Source: Pedobacter changchengzhani (GTDB lineage Bacteria; Bacteroidota; Bacteroidia; Sphingobacteriales; Sphingobacteriaceae). From it: DNA of 64,000 nucleotides. Position 1 is the stretch's first letter; every line of letters starts with the position of its first letter. Where the stretch lies: positions 124,001-188,000 of the forward strand of contig NZ_SJCY01000004.1 of NCBI RefSeq assembly GCF_004354365.1, given 5' to 3'. A model generated the notes under the pieces. The model saw only the letters and a list, made by a program, of their open reading frames with translations. It searched no databases and had not been told where the DNA came from. The position numbers and the translations under genes are program-made. Shown piece by piece: positions 1 through 8,658 of this stretch.

Positions 1-116
1 GGAAATTTGGAAAAGCGGTACTGATATTTTTAGCATCTTTGTTACCTTTTGCTCCGTTTGTGGTAGATCGGAAATTGAAAGATGAACGCGCAGTGATTGC
101 GAATTCAGCGGCTTAA
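1..116 (+). CDS. C-terminal end of a DUF3817-like membrane protein (partial)
   Basis: The open frame entering the window ends at the TAA at 114-116 and gives 37 visible residues. It has a hydrophobic stretch followed by PFAPFVVDRKLKDE, which resembles the conserved end of DUF3817 integral membrane proteins (a proline-flanked helix, then FVxDRxL). The function of that family is not established. Only the tail is visible, so the call rests on one motif. Confidence 0.55.
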   Translation, partial: KFGKAVLIFLASLLPFAPFVVDRKLKDERAVIANSAA

Positions 117-206
117 AAGGTTGAAAAAATATTTCAAATGTATTTGAAAATAATGTTGTGATTTAGGATTGTGTTGCATACATTTGCAACCCGTTACAAT
201 AACAAT

Positions 207-286
207 GCCCAGTTGGCGGAATTGGTAGACGCGCTGGTCTCAAACACCAGTGGGAGACCGTGCCGGTTCGACTCCGGCACTGGGTA
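207..286 (+). tRNA. tRNA-Leu (anticodon CAA)
   Basis: The acceptor stem pairs 207-213 with 279-285 (outer G-U wobble) with discriminator A286. The anticodon stem CTGGT/ACCAG (234-238/246-250) encloses a 7-nt loop with CAA at 241-243, so it reads UUG. A long variable arm (251-260) is typical of a class II leucine tRNA. The T stem GCCGG/CCGGC carries the TTCGACT loop. CCA is not encoded. Confidence 0.97.
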
Positions 287-291
287 CAGCT

Positions 292-325
292 AAAGCCTCA
301 GAGAAATCTGAGGCTTTTTGCTTTT
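292..325 (+). terminator. Rho-independent terminator of tRNA-Leu
   Basis: An 11-bp perfect stem (AAAGCCTCAGA, loop GAAA, TCTGAGGCTTT) starts 6 nt after the tRNA and is followed by a T-rich tract. The DNA from here to 683 holds no other gene that I can see. Confidence 0.85.
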
Positions 326-624
326 AAATTATTGCGTCAGTGTATATTTTATATTCTTTAGAACTCAACAAATTCTACATTGGAAGTTGCATTGATTTTG
401 CTGAGCGCTTATAGCAACATGAAAGTAAATTTTTTTCAAATAATTTCTTAAAAGTTCATAATCTATCTGCAATTTTAAGATTAGAGAAATTTGTTATAAT
501 TCATTTGCCTAAAGTATATTGCTTTATCATCACTGTATGTTAGTAATCTCCGGTAATTAAGTCTTAGTAAACAAAGGAAGCTTCTCAATAACCCTTATTC
601 TTTTCTTTCCAATTGGAATTTTTT

Positions 625-632
625 TAGTTTTG
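625..632 (+). promoter_or_regulatory. Candidate -7 element for the DUF2807 gene
   Basis: TAGTTTTG matches the Bacteroidota -7 consensus TANNTTTG. It lies 51 bases upstream of the ATG at 684, which would give a leader of roughly 45 nt. No convincing -33 TTG at the usual distance was seen, so this is tentative. Confidence 0.35.
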
Positions 633-683
633 CAACGTTATAACATATATATGCATTTTAAATTTTTAAAAAACTTATAAATC

Positions 684-1400
684 ATGAAAAAATTTCTTTT
701 ATATTTCTCCGTTGTAGGTCTGTTATTATCATCCTGTTCGAAGGTAGATCTCAAGTCTGATGGGTCAAATGGAGAATCTGGTGTCGCACCAAAGAATATT
801 CCTACTGGAACTACATCTGTTACCGGTAATGGCGATGTAGTTACTGTTAACCGGACGGTTGGAGATTTTGATTCTATTGATTACACTGGAATCGGTTCCT
901 TAATTTTTGTGCAAGGGAATGAAACTTATACTAGAGTGGAAGCGGAATCCAACATTGAACCACTTATTAAGACTGAATTAATAAATAGAACCTTAAAAAT
1001 TACTTTTAAATCAAATACTTCTATCTCTACTACGAAGCCTATAAAAATATATTCAGGCTCCCCTTCTATTAATAGTTTAACTTTAAATGGTACTAATTCC
1101 TTATTTAGTAATACTATAAATACTCCATCGTTAACTACTAATATTACGGCCGGTTCAAAGCTTGATTTAAGTGGTTCGGCAACGAAATTATTTTCTACTT
1201 TAGCGGGTACATCTAATCAACAAACTGTTGATCTTGTTGCTGATGAGGTCACTGTTAACGCAACTGGAACAAGCAAAGGCTATGTAAATGCTTCTAAAAA
1301 ACTTAATGTTAATTTAGATGGTGTTGTGAAACTCTATTATAAGGGCAAACCTGTTATTACCTCTTCAATTTCATTTACTAGTAATCTTATTAAATTATAA
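684..1400 (+). CDS. DUF2807 (GIN-domain) lipoprotein
   Basis: 238 residues. The signal peptide has a lipobox ending LLSSC (Cys18), so this is an outer-envelope lipoprotein. From about residue 55 (VNRTVGDFDSIDYTGIGSL) it matches the DUF2807 or 'putative auto-transporter adhesin head GIN' pattern: a repetitive beta-solenoid rich in Thr, Ser and Asn with recurring 'LxLxGT/S' turns. Many Bacteroidota carry several such proteins, and their role is unknown. It is monocistronic, with its own terminator directly behind it. Confidence 0.85.
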   Translation: MKKFLLYFSVVGLLLSSCSKVDLKSDGSNGESGVAPKNIPTGTTSVTGNGDVVTVNRTVGDFDSIDYTGIGSLIFVQGNETYTRVEAESNIEPLIKTELINRTLKITFKSNTSISTTKPIKIYSGSPSINSLTLNGTNSLFSNTINTPSLTTNITAGSKLDLSGSATKLFSTLAGTSNQQTVDLVADEVTVNATGTSKGYVNASKKLNVNLDGVVKLYYKGKPVITSSISFTSNLIKL

Positions 1401-1425
1401 ACAAGATCATTTAATATTATTTAAG

Positions 1426-1461
1426 AAGAGGCTTTCTCAAAATAGGAGAAAGCCTCTTTTC
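1426..1461 (+). terminator. Rho-independent terminator after the DUF2807 gene
   Basis: A 13-bp perfect stem (AAGAGGCTTTCTC with its complement at 1446-1458) is followed by TTT. It lies 26 nt past the stop codon at 1400. On the other strand it could also stop transcripts coming from the broken GNAT gene. Confidence 0.85.
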
Positions 1462-1479
1462 TATTAATATGCAGCCCAT

Positions 1480-1739
1480 TTTCAAAGATATGTCTGGGTC
1501 ACGGAGGCATTTTAGTGTATCGTTAAAAATTGAATATCCACAAACAATTATTATTGGATGTAATTTTACGTAAAACAGTATGTTTTGCCGAGAAGTTGGT
1601 TATTGTATTGAAGGGTATCATTACAAAAGAAGTCGTTTAAATCCTCATTGCCACAATCAAATGCTTCGCAATTTGCTAAAACCTCTTGGTCGAGGTTTTG
1701 GAAAGTACAGGCGTCTAATAACAATGCACTATTATTTAA
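1480..1739 (-). pseudogene. Broken GNAT acetyltransferase (toxin-like) relic
   Basis: Reading leftwards from 1739, one frame gives a GNAT N-terminus whose core is FDCGNEDLNDFF followed by QLLGKTYCF. It stops at a TAA near 1571. A second frame then continues with IVCGYSIFNDTLK, the expected next strand (IVCxFTxSNDxIK in intact relatives). The acetyl-CoA-binding half is missing and the frame runs into the terminator at 1426-1461. This is therefore a frameshifted, C-terminally truncated gene. It directly follows and slightly overlaps the small gene at 1732-1890, the usual antitoxin-like arrangement for this GNAT type. The frames are seen directly; the family assignment is from memory. Confidence 0.7.
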
Positions 1740-1890
1740 GCTTTGCTTTAGCCAATATTTTTGATGCTACAGCAGTTTGTTGAGAAAAATTAACCGTTGC
1801 TTTTTTAGACACAGTAGCTTCTGCTTTTTTTACAAAATCGCCAGCTACCTTACTCCTAAGAACCGGAATTGATTTAATTGCTAATGCCAT
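1732..1890 (-). CDS. Small basic protein, antitoxin-like partner of the GNAT relic
   Basis: A 52-residue protein starting MALAIKSIPVLRSKVAGDFV and ending KILAKAKLK. It is Ala/Lys-rich and predicted helical. I recall similar roughly 50-residue proteins directly upstream of GNAT-like genes in Bacteroidota, where they may act as antitoxins. The partner is broken here, so this gene is probably an orphan. The upstream 1891-2173 region on this strand shows nothing else recognisable. Confidence 0.6.
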   Translation of the reverse strand: MALAIKSIPVLRSKVAGDFVKKAEATVSKKATVNFSQQTAVASKILAKAKLK

Positions 1891-2173
1891 TGATAATTTT
1901 ATTTAACTGCAAAGGTAAGGATTTAGAATTGATAAACAATAAACTCTAATCTAATACATTTAGCAAGTGAAAAATTAAATGCAAATGAAGATATAAGTTA
2001 ATTGAACTGTAGTGAACCATTTCCGCTATTTAAAATATTATATACGCTTATCTTCATCGTGAATTGATTGTAAAATGTTAAAACACTTGATTTAGATTCT
2101 TGATAAATTACTTATAGTTTTTCAGCGCCTTGCATTAACTGATTTCCAGTTACAATTGGCAAAAGTATATTTT

Positions 2174-2482
2174 CTATACAAGTTTTTGAGCAATCGCATC
2201 AGCTGCTTTATTTACTACGGTAGGTATTTGGTAAATTGGCTCACCTATTACCAACGAAATTTTAGTTAACGTTTGCTGCGTAAAGTTATGCCCGCCACTA
2301 AGCCACTTACTTATTTCAGATTCTCTCTTCTGTAATTTTTGTGCAAGTTGCTTTTGCGAAATTTTATGTGCTTCTAAAAGGTGCGCAATCCGATTTGCCA
2401 ATGCAAACGAATTATCTATTTGAGCTTGTTCCTCTATTGTTAAACCTTTTCTTAGGCTTTGCATTAATGGATTTTTAAGCAT
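2174..2482 (-). CDS. XRE-family helix-turn-helix regulator (antitoxin-like)
   Basis: 102 residues. An HTH_3/XRE fold at about residues 35-70 contains the pattern KISQKQLAQKLQKRESEISK, a clear helix-turn-helix. The N-terminal extension and short C-terminal tail resemble HigA/MqsA-like antitoxins and orphan repressors. In a toxin-first order a toxin would lie just upstream. An open frame without a good start codon is present there (2497-2646) but is not recognisable. It probably binds DNA in the cytoplasm; the target is unknown. Confidence 0.75.
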   Translation of the reverse strand: MLKNPLMQSLRKGLTIEEQAQIDNSFALANRIAHLLEAHKISQKQLAQKLQKRESEISKWLSGGHNFTQQTLTKISLVIGEPIYQIPTVVNKAADAIAQKLV

Positions 2483-2638
2483 GTTTTTTAGAAATTTTAT
2501 GTAATGTAAAATTTAGGTTTTTCTGTTAGGTTTTGAACAAGCATTCTATTTGGCCACGCAATTTTTCTTAAAATACGATCTAATTGATATACTTGCCGAA
2601 TACTACTTTTTTGAATTGAATGTAAAAAATTTAACTCA

Positions 2639-3406
2639 TTAAACAGCTAAACTTACTGGCATTTCACGGTAGATTTTACCATCTAACTGGCAACCACCTT
2701 TTGCATGTTTTGGATGATCCGGAAGTATGGTTGGGTCTAATTGATTAACATTAAATTTAGGTTTACCCCATTGCTTAAAGAAAAAGGGTACGTTGCTTTC
2801 TAAACACTTGTCTTTAACATAATCAATCCATTTTTTTTCCACTGGTCTAGCTTTATGGCCGGACTCACCACCTACAATAACCCAGTTAATATGCTTAAGA
2901 TTTAGCGTTTTAACTTCACCTATTAATGGTTCTATGGACAAAAATTTTACGGCTGCACTTGTTAGTGATAAATCGTCTATCCTAAAACTAAACTCTTCAT
3001 TCTCGACAGAAACACCCATCCAAATATTTTGAGTCCAATTTAACTGGCCAGATAATTCTCGTACTCTTTCTGAACGCTTAGTTAACACCTGATAAATATG
3101 CTGAGGTGTTTGGTTCATTACAGCAAAAACAGCTTTTATAAATTCTGTTGGTACTTCTGGATGAAATAAATCGCTCATAGAGTTTACAAAAATCACTTTC
3201 GGCTTACGCCAAGTAAAAGGCGTGTTAAGCGTATCTGGATGCGTTTTAACATTTTTAAAACCATCTTTATATTTGTCCACGCCCATTGCCTTTAAACGTC
3301 TGGTCATGGTTTCGGCATAACAAAACTTGCAGCCAGGGCTTATCTTACTGCAACCGGTAACTGGGTTCCAAGTTAATTCTGTCCATTCTATTGTTGATGT
3401 GGCCAT
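2639..3406 (-). CDS. Phage Gp37/Gp68-like three-Cys-motif protein (DUF5131)
   Basis: 255 residues starting MATSTIEWTELTWNPVTGCS. The Cys triplet CSKISPGCKFCYAE (about residues 19-32) is the three-Cys motif of the DUF5131 / Gp37-Gp68 family, radical-SAM-like in spacing. The conserved WMGVSVEN and GGESG segments follow. Length is normal for the family. The start codon overlaps the stop of the upstream tcmP gene by one base (TAATG), so the two are translationally coupled. Family members occur on phages and islands; the substrate is unknown. Confidence 0.85.
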   Translation of the reverse strand: MATSTIEWTELTWNPVTGCSKISPGCKFCYAETMTRRLKAMGVDKYKDGFKNVKTHPDTLNTPFTWRKPKVIFVNSMSDLFHPEVPTEFIKAVFAVMNQTPQHIYQVLTKRSERVRELSGQLNWTQNIWMGVSVENEEFSFRIDDLSLTSAAVKFLSIEPLIGEVKTLNLKHINWVIVGGESGHKARPVEKKWIDYVKDKCLESNVPFFFKQWGKPKFNVNQLDPTILPDHPKHAKGGCQLDGKIYREMPVSLAV

Positions 3407-4248
3407 TATTCTTTATATTTTGGTTTGATGACATCATTAGCAATTTGCAAAGCCGAACTATTATTTGTGGCCATCATAAAATGATACATAATTGAATTAG
3501 TTTTATTTCTCATAATAAACGGCTCAGATACAAATTTAAAAACAGTATTTAAGCGCTGTTTATATAATTCTCCAGCTTTTATTACCGTACTTTTTTCTTT
3601 ATTTACGAGAGTTTCTTCCCCAAATAACGTATTAACAATTTGTGTTTTATAAAAATGATTTCTTATTTCTTCCCTACCTAATCCTAAAAACTTTTCCAAT
3701 TTCAAAAGCCAAGCTTCTGAAATCTCACCATTATTTTTTAATAATCTGTTTATTCCCAAACCAGTTGGAACCAATATCCATAAATCAATTCCCAAACCTT
3801 TTAGTTTACTAATTGAATCCCAATTTACAGACATACCGTAAGGATCAATAAATCCTAAAGCCCTAAAGCTTTTATTTCTTGTAAGGAAATTAGCCATAGC
3901 AACCAACTTAACATTACAATCTTCACAAACTACATGTGCATTCTTTTCCTTATCAGGATAATTAGTTTTGATATTATTTTCTAGGGCTATTTTTATTTTT
4001 TCATCCTTCTCTACAAAATAATACGTATCAAATGGTTTTGGCTCTAATATATCTAAAATCCTGAGAGAAGTTCCTTTAACAACATCCTCTCTACCGTCAA
4101 CTTCTATAAGACCAGATCCCGCAAACCCGTCAAAATAAATAGTTTTTGCCCAAGCCTGCTTACTCATAATTACCAAATATGCTTTAGCATATGCAACAAT
4201 TATTTCCATTTTGGCTTCCGTCCAGTTTCCACCGAAAGTATTTTTCAT
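3406..4248 (-). CDS. tcmP: Three-Cys-motif partner protein TcmP
   Basis: 280 residues. It matches TcmP, the obligate neighbour of three-Cys-motif proteins: an N-terminal KxxIVxxYxxAYLxIM-like segment, then FDGFAGSG (about 45-52), a glycine-rich loop suggesting a methyltransferase-like fold, and the LGFIDPYG motif. It sits directly upstream of and overlaps the DUF5131 gene. The two probably act together, possibly in DNA or RNA modification or defence, which is inference. It follows a type I restriction relic, which fits an accessory island. Confidence 0.8.
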   Translation of the reverse strand: MKNTFGGNWTEAKMEIIVAYAKAYLVIMSKQAWAKTIYFDGFAGSGLIEVDGREDVVKGTSLRILDILEPKPFDTYYFVEKDEKIKIALENNIKTNYPDKEKNAHVVCEDCNVKLVAMANFLTRNKSFRALGFIDPYGMSVNWDSISKLKGLGIDLWILVPTGLGINRLLKNNGEISEAWLLKLEKFLGLGREEIRNHFYKTQIVNTLFGEETLVNKEKSTVIKAGELYKQRLNTVFKFVSEPFIMRNKTNSIMYHFMMATNNSSALQIANDVIKPKYKE

Positions 4249-4286
4249 AATCTAAATTACTAATTTTTTTAGTAAATATACAATTT

Positions 4287-4779
4287 TTATATATTTTCCT
4301 CCCTAACCTCCAAAGCCTCTTTTAGCACCTGTTGCAACAATTGCTCATTTTGTAATTGGCTTTGTTTTATACTGGTTTCTAAATCATCGCAAGTTTTCAT
4401 TAAATTATCTAATTTGGAAACGATTTGGGTTTGCATGGATAATGGTGGAAATGGTATTTGAAATGACCTAATTCTCCCTAAGTTAAAATTACCAGCAGAA
4501 CCTCCTTTACTTCATATATTTCCTTTCGCATATCTAATACCGTAGGAAGAATTGAATACATAAGCCAAATAATTTGAATTGATAAATTTTTTAAATAATT
4601 GAATTAAAGCTACACTTACATAAATACAAAAGTCTAAATTTCGATCAATTACCACAGTTTCTCCAATCCCTGCTCCAACACGTTCAACATTGGGTAAGTT
4701 TATTCCATCCGGCATTTTCAATCGCGGGCGAAATAAATTTTGTACAGATGTCGCGTTCAGAGAGTAGCTTTTTAGACAT
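4287..4779 (-). pseudogene. Type I restriction-modification scar: hsdR start fused to hsdS end
   Basis: The minus-strand ATG at 4779-4777 opens MSKKLLSERDICTKF, followed by FISPAIENAGW, a typical HsdR N-terminus. That frame stops at 4684 after 31 codons. A different frame then reads specificity-subunit sequence: GAGIGETVVIDR and YVSVALIQL, then a stop near 4512. A third frame continues with FPPLSMQTQIVSKLDNLM and a coiled coil to the stop at 4287, the classic end of HsdS. So most of hsdR and the first half of hsdS are gone, and what is left carries at least one frameshift. No hsdM is visible. Confidence 0.75.
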
Positions 4780-5140
4780 AGCGTTAGTTATTTTCCGAAT
4801 TTAGAGATTTTAACTGAATAACTGTAAACATATAAGCTTAAAATTAAGTGGTTTTTTTGATGCAAATTAGTTAAAATTATCTTTTTTTAGGTTACGGGAA
4901 ACCGTAGTGTGTGGATTGTTCAAAACGTCCATTTCATTTTAGCTTCCCAAAAACCGATAATTCTCCCTTCAAACAATCAATATTGATGATAACTATCATC
5001 TCGATCTGTGTCGTAAATCAGTGCAGGTTAAATCATATTTAGCGATATTACAATATTAAACTATTGTTGTTCTCCCTATTTCTACTGAGAAAAAATACCA
5101 AACCAATCAGTGATATTGTGGAAGCTAAACAAATAACATT
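4780..5140. other. Noncoding gap before the cytochrome b561 gene
   Basis: 361 bases of AT-rich DNA separating the minus-strand island from the plus-strand cytochrome gene. It must hold promoters for both directions. I found no clear TANNTTTG/TTG pair, no repeat matching the rest of the window, and no small ORF with coding character. Confidence 0.4.
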
Positions 5141-5713
5141 ATGGAAATTAAAACGTATTCTAAAGTCTATCGAATTGTACATTGGGCAATTGCCATTTCA
5201 TTTTTGCTGTTATTGGTTACAATTTTTTTGCGCTTAACGTGGATGAATAAAAATAATATGGCTGTGATTATACAAGATTTTCTACCGGATACGGGGCAGA
5301 AGTTATCTCAGGAACAGGCCATTGCGTTGGCAAAAAAAATAAGACAACCGATGTGGGATTGGCATATCTACATTGGCTATGTATTGCTTGGTTTGTTTAG
5401 TATTCGATTTATCCTTCCCGCTTTTGGAAAAATGAACATTCAAAGTCCTTTTCTTCAAAAACAATCGTTTAAAGTAAAATTTCAGAAATGGACATACCTT
5501 ATTTTTTATGCTTGTGTTATTGTTTCGCTTACTACAGGAATGATGGTAATGTTTGGCCCGAAACTATTACAAAAGCCGATGGAAGAAATTCATGTGCTTG
5601 GCATTTACTATTTATTAGGGTTTATAGCAATCCATTTGGGAGGTGTATTAATAGCAGAATTTACCACACAAAAAGGAATTATATCGAGAATAATAAGTGG
5701 CTCGAGAGAATAA
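5141..5713 (+). CDS. Cytochrome b561-type membrane protein
   Basis: 190 residues with four transmembrane helices at about residues 13-32, 74-93, 118-138 and 150-172. Histidines suited to bind haem lie in the helices: VHWAIA (His14), WHIYIGY (about 75), EIHVLG (about 151) and AIHLGG (about 165). This fits the prokaryotic b561/YodB-like di-haem family that passes electrons in the inner membrane. The flavoprotein 115 bases downstream could be a redox partner, but that is inference. Confidence 0.8.
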   Translation: MEIKTYSKVYRIVHWAIAISFLLLLVTIFLRLTWMNKNNMAVIIQDFLPDTGQKLSQEQAIALAKKIRQPMWDWHIYIGYVLLGLFSIRFILPAFGKMNIQSPFLQKQSFKVKFQKWTYLIFYACVIVSLTTGMMVMFGPKLLQKPMEEIHVLGIYYLLGFIAIHLGGVLIAEFTTQKGIISRIISGSRE

Positions 5714-5828
5714 TCAAAAAAGCAGAATTAAATTTTTAGCCATTTTAATTAGCTTGTAATCAGTATTTTATTTGCGAAATATATTTCAAGTGACCGTAAT
5801 TTTTATCTATTCAAATTAATTTATAAGT

Positions 5829-6944
5829 ATGAAAAGGCGCGATTTTTTGGTTTTAGCTGGTGGTACAATCGTAATTGCGGGTGGTATGAGCTATTTGTTA
5901 AGTGATAAAAATAATTTTGTTAGGGATGACTTTAAAATCAAATTCTCTGATAATTTTTTGTTTAAACCTAATGAACGAGAAATTCTTTCTTTAGCTTCTC
6001 TCGCCCCTAGCGGGCATAATACGCAACCATGGTTTATAAAATACCTCGAGCCCTACCACTGGATTATTTGTAATGATAAAAGTAAATGGCTCCATGCTGT
6101 TGATCCAACGCAACGAGAAACCATACTTTCTATTGGGGCATTTATTCAAAACCTGAAATATGCGGCTGGTAATGCTGGTTACAATTGTGAGCTTGAACAT
6201 TTGGCTTTGAGTAACCAAGATGAAAATATAATGTCGGTAAAATTGATTAAAGCTGAAAATGCCGTGGTATTTAATATTGATAAAATTATCAATAGAAGAA
6301 CAATTAGGTCTAATTATTTAAGTGATTTGTTTACAAAAGAGGATACGGATGTACTTTTTAAGGATGATAAAGATTTTTTAAATTTTATACCTATTGGCTC
6401 AAAAGAATATCAATACTTAAATGAGCAAACCATCGTTGCTAATAAAATTCAATCTTATCGTGATGCAGCAGAGAAAGAACTTTCGGAATGGATTAGATTT
6501 TCAAAAAAGGATGCCGAGAAATATGGTGATGGTCTTACGCCTGCTAGTATGGAGATTGAGGGAATCGCTGGTTGGGTAGTCCGTAATTTTTATGATAGGC
6601 AAAGTGTAATGAAAAACAGTTTTAGGGATAAAAATATTGAAAATGTAATTAAACAGGTTTCTCAGTCGGCCGGATGGTTATTAATTACGAGTAAAGATAA
6701 TGCTGTCGAAAGTTTATTGGAGGCTGGTATGCGGATGCAAAGGTTGTTTTTAAAAGTTAGAGATAGGGGAATCGCAGTCCATCCCATGACACAGATTTTA
6801 GAAGAAAAAGTTACCTCACAAACCGTAAACCAATCCATCGGTGTTAGGGATAATATACAATTTATTTTGCGTATGGGCTATGTAAAAGCGTACGCTAAGC
6901 CTGTTTCGTTAAGGCGACCAGTAGAATGGTTTGTGAAAATATAA
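5829..6944 (+). CDS. Acg-family FMN-binding nitroreductase-like oxidoreductase, Tat-exported
   Basis: 371 residues. The N-terminus MKRRDFLVLAGG is a twin-arginine signal with a hydrophobic core, so a folded flavoprotein is likely exported. The motif SLAPSGHNTQPW (about residues 56-67) is the FMN-phosphate-binding start of Acg/nitroreductase-like proteins, and NRRTIRSNY (about 157) matches the family. Two fused nitroreductase-like halves fit the length. The substrate is unknown. It lies in the same direction as the cytochrome b561 gene, suggesting a membrane electron supply. Confidence 0.8.
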   Translation: MKRRDFLVLAGGTIVIAGGMSYLLSDKNNFVRDDFKIKFSDNFLFKPNEREILSLASLAPSGHNTQPWFIKYLEPYHWIICNDKSKWLHAVDPTQRETILSIGAFIQNLKYAAGNAGYNCELEHLALSNQDENIMSVKLIKAENAVVFNIDKIINRRTIRSNYLSDLFTKEDTDVLFKDDKDFLNFIPIGSKEYQYLNEQTIVANKIQSYRDAAEKELSEWIRFSKKDAEKYGDGLTPASMEIEGIAGWVVRNFYDRQSVMKNSFRDKNIENVIKQVSQSAGWLLITSKDNAVESLLEAGMRMQRLFLKVRDRGIAVHPMTQILEEKVTSQTVNQSIGVRDNIQFILRMGYVKAYAKPVSLRRPVEWFVKI

Positions 6945-7025
6945 GCATTAATAGAAACCTTGACAGGATAATTCTAGTCATTTGGGATTAAAAGAATTTA
7001 ACAGGTTATCTGCTAATCATTCTAT

Positions 7026-8654
7026 TTAAAAAAACACACCATGCGGTAAATAATTTAAAAAGCGCAATACAGTTTCGCCCCAAATTACAATCATTATCCA
7101 GGTGATAACTAACATGGTCATGCCGAATTTTGCCGAATCTACAATGCTGTATTGGTTGGTAGAATAAAGCAATGCTGCGGGTTTGCTATTAAACGGCAAT
7201 ACATATACATGCTCAATAAGTAAGGCCAAAGGGAAGGCTAAACTCATTATTGGGTAGCCGAATTTCTGTGCGACACCAATTGATATTGGAATAAAAATCA
7301 ACGCTCGCATGGTTTTAGATTGAAATATAATCGAACTGAAAAGCATGGCGAAGGTTAATCCTAAGTATAACACCCAAAAAGGTGTCGAAGCCGTAATATT
7401 GAAATACGTAAATAAAGAGTCGATCAAACTTCCCGGCAGGTTTGTTGCATCAAGGCCTGCACCTAAAGCATAAGCGCCCGCCGAAAATAACATTAAATGC
7501 CAAGGAATATCAACGTCGTTCCATTTTACTACACCATATTTTGGCAATAAAGCTACAATTGCACCCATCAGGGCGACTGCGGTTTGAGAAATTCCGTGTT
7601 GTTTATCGGTTACCCATAAAATAAGTACAGAAACAAAAATCGCCAATGATTTATATTCATTAACGGTCATCTTGCCTAAACCGGCATATTCTTTTCGTAA
7701 GCGGTCCATTCCACCTTCAATTTGTGGCTGTTGCTCTTCTGCCGTCATCGGGAAGATAAATTTCGTACCCACAATCCAACCGATTAAAAGTAGAATTACA
7801 CACAATGGAAAAGCTGCAATAAACCATTCTTGAAAGCCGAAAAACCGCTGACCCAATGCACCGGCAATCATGGATCCGGCTAGCAAATTTGCGCCAGAAC
7901 CGGTGATGAAACCACTTGCACCTACATTATTTTGAAAAAGATTTTGCAAAACAATATTTCTACCAAAATTATTACGGTGATTTGAATTGGCGCCATAAAT
8001 AGCAGCAATAACCATAAAAATTGGCAGTAGGATGGTGGCTTTAGCCGTTGTTGCAGAAACAAATACTGAAAGCACCACATTAATGATAATAAAACTGAAG
8101 AATATGCCTTGTGCACTTTTACCAAATTTGATTACAAACCAAAGGGCAAATCTTTTAGCGAGTTGGGTGGTTACCAACATGCTAGCCAGCACAAATGAAA
8201 GGATATTTAACCACATCACAGGGTGGCCCAACTGTGCATAAGTTACAGTTTCGGAGGTTACGCCCGTTACTACCATTAATAAGATAACAATTAATGAGGT
8301 AAGGTAATTCGGAATCGCTTCGGTTATCCATAAAATGATAGACGCTGCGAAAATCGCCAACATGGCATAATTTATTTTTACAAACTGCAAAGCACCGAGT
8401 TCTTTAAAGCGTTTTGCACTTGAAGCTTTTAGTGCCTCAAAATTTAGGTGACTAAGAAAAGAAAAATCGGCAATAAAGTAAATAAAAATAAAAACGACGA
8501 TGGCCAGCGGCGCTCCGGCTATTTCCATCCATCTTTCAAAACCAATTTTCTCGATTTTTTTAAATTTCTCTACCCGATAATTATTCATATCGAGCGGGTC
8601 GAAAACGACCTCGTCCGATATAACATTATTGGCCTGTATTTTCTTTTCAGTCAT
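7026..8654 (-). CDS. SLC13/DASS-family sodium-anion symporter
   Basis: 542 residues with about 12 hydrophobic segments after a 40-residue cytoplasmic N-terminus. The paired re-entrant regions typical of divalent-anion:sodium symporters are seen: SATTAKATILLP near residue 202, the glycine-rich GASGFITGSGANLLAG near 248-263, and a C-terminal pseudo-repeat. Family substrates are dicarboxylates, citrate, sulfate or phosphate. It is the last gene of a run with a phosphate-type porin and CYTH phosphohydrolases, which makes an inorganic anion plausible but unproven. It begins 4 nt after the CYTH stop. Confidence 0.85.
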   Translation of the reverse strand: MTEKKIQANNVISDEVVFDPLDMNNYRVEKFKKIEKIGFERWMEIAGAPLAIVVFIFIYFIADFSFLSHLNFEALKASSAKRFKELGALQFVKINYAMLAIFAASIILWITEAIPNYLTSLIVILLMVVTGVTSETVTYAQLGHPVMWLNILSFVLASMLVTTQLAKRFALWFVIKFGKSAQGIFFSFIIINVVLSVFVSATTAKATILLPIFMVIAAIYGANSNHRNNFGRNIVLQNLFQNNVGASGFITGSGANLLAGSMIAGALGQRFFGFQEWFIAAFPLCVILLLIGWIVGTKFIFPMTAEEQQPQIEGGMDRLRKEYAGLGKMTVNEYKSLAIFVSVLILWVTDKQHGISQTAVALMGAIVALLPKYGVVKWNDVDIPWHLMLFSAGAYALGAGLDATNLPGSLIDSLFTYFNITASTPFWVLYLGLTFAMLFSSIIFQSKTMRALIFIPISIGVAQKFGYPIMSLAFPLALLIEHVYVLPFNSKPAALLYSTNQYSIVDSAKFGMTMLVITWIMIVIWGETVLRFLNYLPHGVFF

Positions 8655-8658
8655 TATT

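Noticed and set aside
1580..1783. Plus-strand ORF of 67 codons
   Set aside because: It is the antisense shadow of the small gene and GNAT relic on the minus strand, both of which have recognisable protein sequence.
207..4779. tRNA-Leu as integration site of the accessory patch
   Set aside because: No repeat of the tRNA 3' end was found near 4800, and an unrelated lipoprotein gene lies between the tRNA and the patch.
5488..5739. Plus-strand ORF of 83 codons
   Set aside because: Lies in another frame within the cytochrome b561 gene and has no independent coding character.
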